A stretch of 64,000 nucleotides of DNA from Paenibacillus lemnae (GTDB lineage: Bacteria > Bacillota > Bacilli > Paenibacillales > Paenibacillaceae), in contig NZ_JABBPN010000002.1 in NCBI RefSeq assembly GCF_012933385.1, forward strand, positions 310,001 through 374,000. The letters run 5' to 3'. Made by a program: the position numbers and the translations under genes. The notes below the pieces were generated by a model, which was not told the origin of the DNA, did no database searches, and was given only the letters and a program-made list of their open reading frames with translations. Shown here piece by piece: positions 11,401 to 19,290 of this stretch; position 1 is the stretch's first letter; every line of letters starts with the position of its first letter.

Positions 11401-11968
11401 CAAGCGCCGCTAATGTGTCCTCTTCGTCGCTGTAGAGCGGAGACATTTCATGCTCGAAATCCCGGTATACCGTCAAAATATCCTCCAGCTTGCGCCGAAG
11501 TAGCGGCGGACTTCCCGGAGATCCCGCCATGTGTTCCAGCTGCTCTTCTACGCAGGAGGCGTCCAGGCAGTACCGCTTCATTTCGGTATACAGCTGACTC
11601 AGCTTGCCCACAAAGCCCATCTGCTCACCGGAAGTACCGAAGAGCTTCAGCTCATCTTTCCGGCGCTGAATAATCTTGTAGAGCAGCATGCGTTTGCCCT
11701 CTTCACCAATCGTCACCTTAGCTGAACCGCCTGTTTCCTGCATCACACGGTAAGCTAGTCGGCGGAAGCTGAGCACTTGCGCCCTCAGTGACCCCTTGAC
11801 CCCCGGACTTGTCACCAGCGCATGTTCTGCTTCGAACGAACCCTGCTCCGGCACAAGCAGAATGATCGGATTTCCTTGCGGATCCTCCGCCAGGCGCTTT
11901 GAAATGTCTTCCCGGATTCTTGTACTTTTGCCGCTTCCTGCACGGCCGATCAAAAAATGAATGGACAA
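8459..11968 (-). CDS. addB: AddB, helicase-nuclease subunit B
   Basis: Second subunit of AddAB, with an inactivated helicase fold, a RecB-type nuclease and an iron-sulfur clasp. Walker A (GRAGSGKST) lies about 8 residues from the chosen start. The nuclease motif VIDYKSSQKD is near residue 980. The four expected Fe-S cysteines are visible: one in FVACPFSHF at about residue 790, and three in the C-terminal CTYCSYRPVC. The start chosen is TTG at 11968 (giving MSIHFLIGRAG), because it matches the usual AddB N-terminus and has AGGGGG 9 nt upstream. An ATG at 12031 would add 21 residues of atypical sequence. It is the first gene of the repair operon, 1169 aa, the normal family size. Confidence 0.95.
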   Translation of the reverse strand: MSIHFLIGRAGSGKSTRIREDISKRLAEDPQGNPIILLVPEQGSFEAEHALVTSPGVKGSLRAQVLSFRRLAYRVMQETGGSAKVTIGEEGKRMLLYKIIQRRKDELKLFGTSGEQMGFVGKLSQLYTEMKRYCLDASCVEEQLEHMAGSPGSPPLLRRKLEDILTVYRDFEHEMSPLYSDEEDTLAALAQGIPASSYIRQADIWIDGFNGFTPQEYAVLRELMSHASSVTAALTLDKPYSEGMEPHELDLFHPTAVTYIKLRGAAEELGLAMEHSVLRPDPLPRFQHSPALAHLERGFDRRVPWNAGSGSADRHPEGISLYAAGNRRAEVEGALREMLRLSREEGARFREMAVFSRNLGDYQFLIGPLFREYRVPYFLDQKRSELHHPLVEFIRAALDVAVRRWRYEDVFRCVKTDLLLPLDGSISREDMDQLENHVLASGIQGSRWTDGRPWKGMPSLSLEDGEAGRREEGLQMIERCRDAVRGPLFAFDKRLKKGASARDKCTAVFALLEDADIPQKLEKMSRASLESGRPEEARENRQVWGAVLDLLDQLVEMMGSEKFSAETFAGILDTGLTELELALVPPSLDQVLVGSMDRTRSGDVKYVFLLGVNDGVIPAQFQDDGILSEQERVSLEASGMELAPNISRRLLDERFVIYSALTTASRQLWISYPAADQEGKTLLPSEIIRHLKRMFPLQEKLLPIKPQEGLTPEQESAFIAGDTKSLAFLVSRLRDWRNGEQLHPMWWEVYNWFARSPVWKSQLSLMLSSLSYRNETHSLKEETSRRLYGSRIRTSVSRMERFVACPFSHFASHGLKLRERQMYRLQAPDIGQLFHAALSEMAERFRKQGVSWGDLSADECLREAEATVDRLAPKLQGEILLSSKRYGYISRKLKSIVGRASLILGEQSRRGSFEPVGLELDFGPGKAIPPLVFELPGGVEMEVVGRIDRVDMARGENGILLRVIDYKSSQKDLKLHEVYYGLSLQMLTYLDVLLTFAEDWLGEEALPAGTLYFHVHDPVLQSPNGMTADQAAEELLKRFKMKGLLLADRDVVSLMDAALDKGHSPIIPVAVKADGSFYSSASVADPDQWQTLLKSVRENILDIGSRITGGEVEIEPYKIQQETACTYCSYRPVCQFDDSMDSNRYQLLGRPGKDQIWDLLAKGKGGSSR

Positions 11969-12084
11969 TTCAGGTGTCCCCCTCTTCCCAAAAATGCGCC
12001 CCTTAGGGAGCCTTGTTATATTTAAAATCACCGTATATTAGTTTCATGGTGAATGCCGTTCTTTACTTCAAGATGCTGTCTTTT

Positions 12085-12113
12085 AGTATAACATAAGAAC
12101 GAACATCTGGAAC
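12085..12113 (-). promoter_or_regulatory. Candidate sigma-A promoter of addB-addA-sbcD-sbcC
   Basis: On the minus strand, -35 GTTCCA (12113-12108), a 17-bp spacer, then -10 TATACT (12090-12085). The -10 is good and the -35 weak. It lies 117 bp upstream of the addB start and is partly covered by a LexA-like box. Confidence 0.45.
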
Positions 12114-12122
12114 GTATGTTTG
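12109..12122 (-). promoter_or_regulatory. lexA box: Candidate LexA (SOS) box upstream of addB
   Basis: The minus strand reads CAAACATACGTTCC. This differs at one base from the Bacillus-type consensus CGAACRNRYGTTYC. It overlaps the -35 of the candidate addB promoter, a position suited to repression. The match is seen in the sequence; SOS control of this operon is inference. Confidence 0.45.
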
Positions 12123-12171
12123 GATGTCATTCCCATTCAGGCCCAGTTCTCTCATGCAGTGTCCCAAAGCA

Positions 12172-12210
12172 AATAAACCGGAAGGGAAGCGACTCCCCTC
12201 CGGTTTATTC
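12172..12210 (-). terminator. Terminator after the RlmI-family methyltransferase gene
   Basis: Long inverted repeat: AATAAACCGGA pairs with TCCGGTTTATT around a GGGGAGTCGCTTCCCT-type top. It sits 18 bp past the stop of the gene at 12229. Near symmetry means it could act on both strands, but the T-run is short. Confidence 0.65.
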
Positions 12211-12228
12211 AATCACCAATCACAAGTA

Positions 12229-13605
12229 TTACAAATTGGATTTGCTTCGCACCTCAAACACAGCGAATTTCAGATAATGCCCCTCTTCCACACCCAGAAT
12301 CTGAGGATGATCTTTACCCGCTGCGCGCCACTCTACCAGCCGCAGCACCTTGCCGGCATCCTGTGCTGCTTCACGGATGGTATCCAGGAACAGCTCCGGT
12401 TTCATATGATAGGAGCAGCTCGCGGTGACCAGATACCCGCCTTCATTGACGAGCTTCATGCCGTGTAGATTGATATCCTTGTACCCTCTGCAGGCTCCTT
12501 TGACAGCACCTCTCGTTTTGGCAAAGGCGGGCGGATCCAAGATGACCACATCCCATGTTCGTCCTCCTCCGGCTGTCAACGGCTTGGACGTATCAACCTT
12601 GCTATCGCCCTTGGCACGCTCCTGCCGTTCCTCGGTGCCTTTAACCTGATTGCGCAAATATTGAAACGCATCATCGACTACAAACTCTACCCTATCCTGA
12701 AAGCCGTTCAGCTCCACGTTTTCCCGCGCACTTTGGATCGCATGTTCGGAAATATCCAGGCAGGTGACCTTTTTAGCACCGTATTTGCACGCATTGAGCG
12801 TAAAGCTTCCGGTATGTGAGAAGCACTCCAGCACGGTTGCGCCATCCCAGTATGGGAACGTGACTTCCTTGCCGCTCTTGTTGACGGGCACACGCCGCTT
12901 GATTCCGTCTTGTTCCTGTTCCTGCAGCGAAATCCCGCTCCGCTCACCCCAGCCTGTCATCAGCGGCTGAATGGATGCACGGTTCTCCCGCTGATCAAAG
13001 AAATAGCCGGTCTTCTGGCCTTCCTCAATATCCACCTTGATCTCAAGCCCGTTCTCTAACACCGTGACATGACGAGGACAGTTACCATACAGCACGCCCT
13101 TGCGCTGCTCCAGCCCTTCCAGTTCACGGACCGATACATCGCTTCGCTCGTAAATCCCTTCCGGCTGTATGACTTCCACCAGCGCCTGTGTTATTTGCTC
13201 ACGGCAGCGGTCCATGCCCAATGTAAGCAGCTGAACGACGAGAATACGGTCAAACCGATCTACGATTAAGCCCGGAAGAAAGTCGGCCTCCCCGTAAACA
13301 AGCCTGTACGCCTTGTCATCTTTCAAGAAACGTTCCCGGTGTCTCAAACAATCTCTAAAGCGGTTGGCAAAAAAACCGGTATCCATCTTCTCCAGCGGCT
13401 CATAAGACATAACCCTTACTGTTATCTGGGAATTATGATTGTAATATCCGCATGCCAGAAAACGTCCTTGATGGTTCAGCACCTGAACCAGATCCCCGGA
13501 GGCCGGTTCTCCTTCCACAGAAGCTATTTCACTTTTGAATATCCAGGGATGCCCCTGCTCCAATCTTTTTTTTCGGTTCCGATCCAAAATGACCGATGGC
13601 ATCAT
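12229..13605 (-). CDS. Class I SAM-dependent rRNA methyltransferase, RlmI/YwbD family
   Basis: Probable 23S rRNA cytosine-C5 methyltransferase. An N-terminal PUA-like domain (MPSVILDRNRKKRLEQGHPWIF onward) is followed by a Rossmann methyltransferase domain. The latter carries CFSHTGSFTLNAC (SAM motif I), an acidic CLDISEHA, and the catalytic-region LDPPAFAKTRG. The family is usually near 390-400 aa; this product is 458 aa. The excess lies in two charged inserts, about 30 residues before motif I and about 25 residues before LDPPAF. The ATG at 13605 has GGGAG 8 nt upstream and begins the conserved N-terminus. An open extension of 74 codons upstream lacks family similarity. It is transcribed divergently from the Na/Pi symporter. 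Confidence 0.85.
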   Translation of the reverse strand: MMPSVILDRNRKKRLEQGHPWIFKSEIASVEGEPASGDLVQVLNHQGRFLACGYYNHNSQITVRVMSYEPLEKMDTGFFANRFRDCLRHRERFLKDDKAYRLVYGEADFLPGLIVDRFDRILVVQLLTLGMDRCREQITQALVEVIQPEGIYERSDVSVRELEGLEQRKGVLYGNCPRHVTVLENGLEIKVDIEEGQKTGYFFDQRENRASIQPLMTGWGERSGISLQEQEQDGIKRRVPVNKSGKEVTFPYWDGATVLECFSHTGSFTLNACKYGAKKVTCLDISEHAIQSARENVELNGFQDRVEFVVDDAFQYLRNQVKGTEERQERAKGDSKVDTSKPLTAGGGRTWDVVILDPPAFAKTRGAVKGACRGYKDINLHGMKLVNEGGYLVTASCSYHMKPELFLDTIREAAQDAGKVLRLVEWRAAGKDHPQILGVEEGHYLKFAVFEVRSKSNL

Positions 13606-13716
13606 AGTCTTCACTCCCTGATTTTTATCTCCACAGACCGGACAAACCCTGCATGTCTGTCTGCGGTGATTCATATATGTAATTACCAATGACTTTTTTG
13701 CGATAAGGAGAATTAC

Positions 13717-14694
13717 ATGCTGCAATCCCTGTGGTTCCCTGTTTTGTACGGTCTCGTCCTGTTTCTTCTGGGCATGAAAATTATGGAGAGCGCCCTGCAG
13801 CGCTGGGCAGGTCCCATGCTGCATCAATGGCTGAACAGAGCAACTTCCACGCCCTTAAAAGGGATGCTGACCAGCACGGTTCTTACAGCTGTGCTCCAGA
13901 GCAGCTCGGCCGTTACTGTGCTGACCATCGGATTTGCCAACGCGGGCCTGCTGGGCCAAGCAGGTACGCTTGGCATCATATTGGGCACGAATATCGGCAC
14001 AACCCTGACGACCGAGCTCATCAGTCTCCAGATCGGAGCCGCTGCTTTTCCGCTGCTGCTGCTGTCACTCTTTCTATGGGCTGCAGCGGTCATTGCAGGC
14101 GAAATGACATGGTCCATGCGTTCGGCGGTGTTGATCACCCGGCTGGAAAAAACACAGTATCTTACCCTGGCTGTCGCCGGCTTCGCCCTCGTGCTGCTGG
14201 GCATCAAAATCATGCAGTCCATCGGCCCTCCCCTGCAGGAACTCGGCATATTTCAATGGTTTCTGGAACATGCCGGACGGAGCATGATCTGGGGAATCAT
14301 CGCCGGCGCTGCCCTGACGGCTTTGATGCACAGCAGCGCTGCGGTCATCGCCATGACCATGAGTCTCGCGCTGAGCGGATCCCTGCCTCCCGTGCTGGGA
14401 GTTGCTATTGTTCTGGGCTCGAATGTCGGCACATGTGTCACTGCTTTGATGGCTGCAGCCGGAAGCGGTCCGGCCGGTCGATTTGTCGCCTGGTCTCATC
14501 TTGCGCTTAATATCGGCGGCGTACTGCTGTTCGCTCCGCTGCTAAATGTTCTGACAGAGGTATCTGGAGCTCTCGCTGCCGATCCGGGAGGTCAGATTGC
14601 CCACGCTCAGACGATATTTAATGTCGTATGTTCTCTGCTGGCTCTGCCGCTGTGCTATCTTCCATTTTGGAAAAAATCACAGAACTATACGTGA
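13717..14694 (+). CDS. Na/Pi symporter family membrane protein
   Basis: Member of the Na+/phosphate cotransporter (PF02690-like) family, predicted in the cytoplasmic membrane. It has about eight hydrophobic segments and the internal duplication typical of the family. The duplication shows in two QSSSA-type motifs: TAVLQSSSAVTV at about residue 55 and TALMHSSAAVIAM at about residue 205. Each is followed by a glycine-rich GTNIGT or GSNVGT loop. The 325-aa length matches the short bacterial form without a PhoU domain. The ATG has AAGGAG 6 nt upstream. Its 3' end overlaps the convergent NUDIX gene by 10 bp. It may import or export phosphate; the substrate cannot be read from the sequence. Confidence 0.85.
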   Translation: MLQSLWFPVLYGLVLFLLGMKIMESALQRWAGPMLHQWLNRATSTPLKGMLTSTVLTAVLQSSSAVTVLTIGFANAGLLGQAGTLGIILGTNIGTTLTTELISLQIGAAAFPLLLLSLFLWAAAVIAGEMTWSMRSAVLITRLEKTQYLTLAVAGFALVLLGIKIMQSIGPPLQELGIFQWFLEHAGRSMIWGIIAGAALTALMHSSAAVIAMTMSLALSGSLPPVLGVAIVLGSNVGTCVTALMAAAGSGPAGRFVAWSHLALNIGGVLLFAPLLNVLTEVSGALAADPGGQIAHAQTIFNVVCSLLALPLCYLPFWKKSQNYT

Positions 14695-15116
14695 ATATCT
14701 AATAAGGATAAGGCCTGTTTGAGGATCGCATCATTGTTACTGTAGCCGCTCGACTGCTGTTTTTTCCAGGCTTGAAGCGGCTCAAACCAATCCACTCCAT
14801 TGATTTCCTCTACCTGCGGCTTCAACGTACCCTCTTTGGCCTCCACAAGATAATAGTGAACTTCTTTATCTACGGCGCCATATTGAGGATGATTATACGT
14901 ATAGGCGATGATATCCACCGGTGCTACGATAACACCCGTAATGCCGGTTTCCTCCCAAATTTCGCGAAGCGCGGTCTGCTCCACCGTCTCTCCGGCTTCC
15001 ATTTTTCCTTTTGCGAGGGAGGTCTTGCCGTAGCGATCCTGAATGAGCTGGATTTGAAGGTTTCCCTCCTTGCTGCGGTACACAACGCCCCCTGCGGAAA
15101 TCTCTTTCCGGTTCAT
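14685..15116 (-). CDS. NUDIX hydrolase
   Basis: Small NUDIX pyrophosphohydrolase, 143 aa. The NUDIX box is complete: G38KMEAGETVEQTALREIWEETGI fits GX5EX7REUXEEXGU, at about residues 37-59. The N-terminus KEISAGGVVYR is the usual first strand of the fold. Family members hydrolyse nucleoside diphosphate derivatives such as oxidised dNTPs or dinucleoside polyphosphates; which one cannot be told here. The ATG at 15116 is preceded by AGGAGG. It lies downstream of mtaB, separated by a hairpin, and converges on the Na/Pi symporter with a 10-bp overlap. Confidence 0.88.
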   Translation of the reverse strand: MNRKEISAGGVVYRSKEGNLQIQLIQDRYGKTSLAKGKMEAGETVEQTALREIWEETGITGVIVAPVDIIAYTYNHPQYGAVDKEVHYYLVEAKEGTLKPQVEEINGVDWFEPLQAWKKQQSSGYSNNDAILKQALSLLDIHV

Positions 15117-15142
15117 ATTGAATTTCCCTCCTTTATGTGCAA

Positions 15143-15185
15143 CAAGGATTTCCTTCTCCGCTGCTTGCGAAAAAGGAAATCCTTG
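15143..15185 (-). terminator. Hairpin between mtaB and the NUDIX gene
   Basis: Perfect 13-bp inverted repeat, CAAGGATTTCCTT with AAGGAAATCCTTG, and a 17-nt loop. The T-run after it on the minus strand is poor, so it may be a weak terminator or an mRNA 3'-end stabiliser. Confidence 0.5.
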
Positions 15186-15208
15186 TATGGTTGACCTGCG
15201 CTCCTGAA

Positions 15209-16549
15209 TTAAAGAGCGGCAGCCAATCCGTTTTCCATCACGCTGATCACTTCACCCTGGCATTCATTTACACCGGCTGCGGTAATTTTCACACGGCAAA
15301 CCTGGCCTTCAAGCTCAGGACCTCCGTCAAAAACAACCTGCAGGTAATTGTCGCTGTAGCCCTGCATTTTGCCGCCCGCTGGTGAGCCTTTGTATTCCCG
15401 TTCCGGAATTACGTCAACTTCCCTGCCCACGAACTGCTGGGCATACGCAAGCTGCAGCTGTTCTGAAAGGTCAATCAGCTCGTGAACACGTGCATTCTTC
15501 ACTTCATCGTCAACCTGGTCTTCCATGCGCGCAGCCGGTGTACCGGTCCGCTTGGAATAAGGGAAGACATGCATTTCCGAGAATCCGATTTCTTTCATCA
15601 ATTCATAACCGTTTTGGAACATCTCATCACTTTCTCCTGGGAACCCGACAATAACGTCAGTTGTAATCGCCAGATCCGGCATCGCTTCACGAATCAGCTT
15701 CATTTTGGTCAAGAATTCTTCGGTCGTGTACTTCCGTCTCATGCGCTTCAGCACGGTATCATCCCCCGCCTGGAGCGGGATATGAAGATGCCGGCACATT
15801 TTGGAGGAATGCTTCAGCACGTTCAGCATGGCCTCGTCAATCTGGCTGGCTTCGATCGAACTGATCCGAATTCTTTCCAGCCCCTCTACCTTGTCCAGAT
15901 CCCACAACAGATCGGATAAACGGTAGTTCTCCAGATCATCTCCGTAGCCGCCGGTATGGATGCCGGTCAGCACAATTTCCTTGTAGCCTGCCGCAACCAG
16001 CTGATTGGCTTGGCGGAGGATACTCTGAGGATCCCGGCTACGGGAAAGGCCGCGGGACCAAGGAATGATACAAAATGTGCAAAAGTTGTTGCAGCCGTCC
16101 TGAATTTTCAGGAACGCACGGGTACGATCGGCAAAATCAGGCACGTCCATCTCTTCAAATGCCCGGGTCTTCATGATGTTTCGAACCGCATTTATCGGCT
16201 GGCGTGTCTGTTCAATCTCATGGACGAACTCCATGATTTTATCACGGTCCTGGTTGCCGACAACCAGATCTACACCGGGAATATCGAGGATTTCCGCAGG
16301 TGAAGTCTGTGCATAACAGCCTGTTACGGCCACGATGGCGTCTGGGTTACGGCGCACGGCACGGCGAATCATCTGCCGGCTTTTTTTATCCCCTGTATTG
16401 GTCACATGACAAGTATTGATCAAATAAACGTCAGCGGTTTGTTCGAAATCCACCTGTTCGTAGCCTTCATTTTTGAAAAGCTGCCAGATGGCTTCGGTAT
16501 CGTAAAAATTGACTTTGCAACCCAACGTATAAAACGCTACGGATGGCAT
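15209..16549 (-). CDS. mtaB: MtaB, tRNA t6A37 methylthiotransferase
   Basis: Radical-SAM enzyme that converts t6A to ms2t6A at position 37 of tRNAs reading ANN codons. The UPF0004 domain opens with VAFYTLGCKVN (cluster cysteine) and adds NTCHVTNTGD and VTGCYAQ. The radical SAM motif CNNFCTFC follows at about residue 150, and a C-terminal TRAM-like segment ends the protein. It is 446 aa, a normal length. I chose the ATG at 16549 with GGGGGAG 6 nt upstream. The rsmE stop is 1 bp upstream, so the pair is probably co-translated. Gene order prmA, M50 protease, rsmE, mtaB supports one transcript. Confidence 0.95.
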   Translation of the reverse strand: MPSVAFYTLGCKVNFYDTEAIWQLFKNEGYEQVDFEQTADVYLINTCHVTNTGDKKSRQMIRRAVRRNPDAIVAVTGCYAQTSPAEILDIPGVDLVVGNQDRDKIMEFVHEIEQTRQPINAVRNIMKTRAFEEMDVPDFADRTRAFLKIQDGCNNFCTFCIIPWSRGLSRSRDPQSILRQANQLVAAGYKEIVLTGIHTGGYGDDLENYRLSDLLWDLDKVEGLERIRISSIEASQIDEAMLNVLKHSSKMCRHLHIPLQAGDDTVLKRMRRKYTTEEFLTKMKLIREAMPDLAITTDVIVGFPGESDEMFQNGYELMKEIGFSEMHVFPYSKRTGTPAARMEDQVDDEVKNARVHELIDLSEQLQLAYAQQFVGREVDVIPEREYKGSPAGGKMQGYSDNYLQVVFDGGPELEGQVCRVKITAAGVNECQGEVISVMENGLAAAL

Positions 16550-16550
16550 A

Positions 16551-17321
16551 TCAAACTCCCCCCATTTCTCCAAATTCATACAGCGCACAGGCCAGTGCGG
16601 TCATGCCCGCTGTCTCACACCGCAGAATGCGGCGTCCCAGACCCACAGATACCGCTCCGGCAACTTCAGCTTCACGGCACTCTTCTTCCGTAAAACCGCC
16701 CTCCGGACCGACAATCAGGAGCAGTGAGGCAGACGCCTCCTCTGGTGTCAGCTTCTGCGCTGCAAAAGGCTTCAGCACGTCTCTCAGCTGAGAACCGTCC
16801 TCTTTCTCGTAACAAAAACATACCAGGTCATATTCAGAAAAGGTGCTCAGCAGCTTCTTCCAGCCCAGGGGCTGCTCCACCTCAGGTACAACATTCCGGT
16901 GAGACTGCTCTGCCGCTTCCTTTACAATTTTACGCCAGCGCTCCAGTCGTTTCTGCTCCTTCTTCGCATCATACTGGACAATCGTCCGGTCTGATAGAAA
17001 TGGAACAAATGAAACGGCCCCGATCTCGGTGCACTTCTGGATGACAAGCTCCATTTTATCACCTTTGGGCAGGCTTTGGGCGACTGTTACTTTGAGCAGT
17101 GGCTCGTGTGTCATCTCCATCATCTCTAGGATGCCGGCGGTAACGCCTTCAGGACCTATCTTTTGAATTTCAACAAGTGCTTCCCGTGATACCCCGTCGC
17201 TAACGATGAAGGTATCTCCCGGCTTGCCCCGCATCACTTTTGTAATATGTCTGGCATCTTCACCCGTGACGCTGACGTTCTGATTAGAAAACTGTCCGGG
17301 CGAAACAAAATATCGCTGCAT
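16551..17321 (-). CDS. rsmE: RsmE, 16S rRNA m3U1498 methyltransferase
   Basis: SPOUT-class methyltransferase of the 30S subunit, 256 aa. It begins MQRYFVSPGQF, the usual PUA-like N-terminal domain. The SPOUT knot motifs are clear: VTVAQSLPKGDKMELVIQKC in the middle, SHRNVVPEV, then LLIVGPEGGFTEEE and LGRRILRCETA near the C-terminus. The ATG at 17321 is preceded by AGGTAGG; an open extension of 16 codons has no better signal. It is followed immediately by mtaB. Confidence 0.95.
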   Translation of the reverse strand: MQRYFVSPGQFSNQNVSVTGEDARHITKVMRGKPGDTFIVSDGVSREALVEIQKIGPEGVTAGILEMMEMTHEPLLKVTVAQSLPKGDKMELVIQKCTEIGAVSFVPFLSDRTIVQYDAKKEQKRLERWRKIVKEAAEQSHRNVVPEVEQPLGWKKLLSTFSEYDLVCFCYEKEDGSQLRDVLKPFAAQKLTPEEASASLLLIVGPEGGFTEEECREAEVAGAVSVGLGRRILRCETAGMTALACALYEFGEMGGV

Positions 17322-17425
17322 AGTGTACCTACCTTTGTTCTGCCTCATCAAACATGTCAAAATTGCCAAACTACATCATACCTCTTTTAGGCTTCCATGA
17401 CCAGTGTAATCTCTGGCAGGGCGGC

Positions 17426-18109
17426 CTAACCCCCGAACAGGGAAGTGAACATATTCAGGAAAAATACGGAAAAACTATAAGCGGTCTCATACATCGGCCG
17501 GATCGTATATTTCTGAAACCCGGGAATCAGAATGATTAATAAAAAGATCAGAATCGACCACTGCTCGAACCGCTGCATCTTCGCAGCAATTCTGCGGGGT
17601 GCCAGTTCTTCAACAATCCGGTAGCCGTCCAGCGGCGGCAGCGGAATCAGGTTAAACAAGAACAGGAAAAAGTTCAGTACGATAAACGTATCAAAAAAGA
17701 TATGAACAGCATCCACAGCACGATCATTGCTCATCGCACTTAATGCACCAAACTCATATAACGCTGCATAGATCAGGCAGCCGACAAACGCCAGCAATAA
17801 ATTGCTCAGCGGACCCGCTGCAGAGACAATAATACTGTCTCGGCGGGGGTTTGAAAAGTTCGCACGGTTGACGGGTACAGGTCTTGCCCAGCCAAACCCG
17901 GCGATCAGCAGTAAAATAATGCCCAGCAGATCGAAATGCACAGCCGGGTTGAGCGTGACTCTTCCCAGCAGCTTGGCGGTAGGATCTCCGAATTTATTTG
18001 CAAAGTAGGCGTGTGAGAATTCATGCAGTGTAAAAGCGATAATCAGCGTAATCAGGAAAAAAGGCAGCCGCTCGATGGGATAAAATAATATCTGGTCCAA
18101 AAATTCCAT
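17426..18109 (-). CDS. Site-2 protease family (M50) zinc metalloprotease
   Basis: Polytopic membrane protease of 227 aa. The zinc site HEFSH lies in the first hydrophobic segment (about residues 29-33). The third ligand region, NLIPLPPLDGYRI, lies at about residue 155. The overall hydrophobic pattern gives five or six membrane segments. This short form, without PDZ or CBS domains, is common in Firmicutes and its substrate is usually unknown. The start is 3 bp after the prmA stop, and the AGAGGTAGG ribosome binding site overlaps the end of prmA, so the two are translationally linked. The link to ribosomal methylation genes is positional only. Confidence 0.9.
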   Translation of the reverse strand: MEFLDQILFYPIERLPFFLITLIIAFTLHEFSHAYFANKFGDPTAKLLGRVTLNPAVHFDLLGIILLLIAGFGWARPVPVNRANFSNPRRDSIIVSAAGPLSNLLLAFVGCLIYAALYEFGALSAMSNDRAVDAVHIFFDTFIVLNFFLFLFNLIPLPPLDGYRIVEELAPRRIAAKMQRFEQWSILIFLLIILIPGFQKYTIRPMYETAYSFSVFFLNMFTSLFGG

Positions 18110-18112
18110 GGC

Positions 18113-19093
18113 CTACCTCTTTCTCGCGACGAACGCTACCCAGTCATCTTCGCGGGCCACGTCCGCAATTTCAAAACCGGCCGCTGTAAGCGCCTGTTCT
18201 ACGATCTCGACCTTGTTTTTGTAAATGCCTGAAGCGATATAGACGCCTCCCGGCTTCAGCGCTGCGTATACATCATCTACAAACAGCAGAATGACTTCAG
18301 CCAAAATGTTGGCCACGACCACCTGCACAGGAAGGGTAACGCCAAGCGGCTGCCCCGATTCCCCGCCGTTTTTCAATACAGACAGCAGGTCGCTTTCGAC
18401 CACAGTAATCTGGTTATCCATTCCATTAAGCCGAGCATTCTCTTTTGCACTGGAAACCGCCACTGGATCCAGATCCAGAGCGAGTACACTGGCAGCCCCG
18501 AGATGCACCGCACCGATGGACAATATGCCGGAACCCGTCCCGACATCAATCACTTCTTCGCCGCCGGAGATCACACCCTCCAGGGTTCGCAGACAGAGTG
18601 CAGTGGTGGGATGAGCTCCTGTGCCAAAAGCCATGCCGGGATCCAGTTCAATAATGCGCTCATGCTGTGACTGGACCGTGTAATCCTCCCAGGTCGGTTT
18701 GATCGTCAAGCGTTCCGAAACCCTTATGGGTTTGAAATACTGCTTCCAGGCTGTAGCCCATTCTTCCTCATCCACCGTTCTCTGCTCATAAGTAACGTCC
18801 CCGGCTCGTATGCCGAAATCTGCAAGCTCCTGAACCCGAGGAGATATTTCGTTCTGGATGCTGTCCAGATTCATCTCTTCAGAAAAGTAACCCTTAATGA
18901 CAGCTTGTCCCTCCGGAATATTATTAAACGGTATAATTTCGTCATACCATTGACCTAATGAAGTATCTCTTTTCTTCTTCGTAATTGCGGATTCCTCTAT
19001 GGATACTCCGCCGGCTCCCGCCTCGTGCATAAAGTTTGAAATCATCTCCACGGCTTCCTCCGTGGTATGTATCGTCAATTCGTGCCATAACAT
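18113..19093 (-). CDS. prmA: PrmA, ribosomal protein L11 methyltransferase
   Basis: Methylates ribosomal protein L11, 326 aa. It starts MLWHELTIHTTEEAVE, the usual family N-terminus. The catalytic domain shows DPGMAFGTGAHPTT (about residue 160), the SAM-binding VIDVGTGSGILSI and the NPPx-like motif VVANILAEVI. The ATG at 19093 has GAGGAGG about 12 nt upstream; an in-frame extension of 7 codons overlaps that site and is rejected. In many Firmicutes prmA directly follows dnaJ. Here it is about 1.7 kb away, and the gap holds three small genes and a repeat. Confidence 0.95.
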   Translation of the reverse strand: MLWHELTIHTTEEAVEMISNFMHEAGAGGVSIEESAITKKKRDTSLGQWYDEIIPFNNIPEGQAVIKGYFSEEMNLDSIQNEISPRVQELADFGIRAGDVTYEQRTVDEEEWATAWKQYFKPIRVSERLTIKPTWEDYTVQSQHERIIELDPGMAFGTGAHPTTALCLRTLEGVISGGEEVIDVGTGSGILSIGAVHLGAASVLALDLDPVAVSSAKENARLNGMDNQITVVESDLLSVLKNGGESGQPLGVTLPVQVVVANILAEVILLFVDDVYAALKPGGVYIASGIYKNKVEIVEQALTAAGFEIADVAREDDWVAFVARKR

Positions 19094-19129
19094 ATTGAAC
19101 GTGATCCTCCTCATTTTTACATACGTTAT

Positions 19130-19159
19130 ATTGTACTATACAGAGGACCCTTCGCACAA
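19130..19159 (-). promoter_or_regulatory. Candidate promoter of prmA-M50-rsmE-mtaB
   Basis: Minus strand -35 TTGTGC (19159-19154), an 18-bp spacer, then -10 TACAAT (19135-19130), 36 bp upstream of the chosen start. It gives this block its own transcription start, independent of dnaJ. Confidence 0.45.
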
Positions 19160-19290
19160 AATTTATAAGCAGCTGGGTGGGCATTTGTAAGGCTGTTTAG
19201 GTAACTGCTCATGAAGTCGCTGCCGCTCTGATCCGGGAGGGATTGCTTTTCTATTAGCGCGGCGGGCAGCCGCAGCATTCAGCATTCTGG

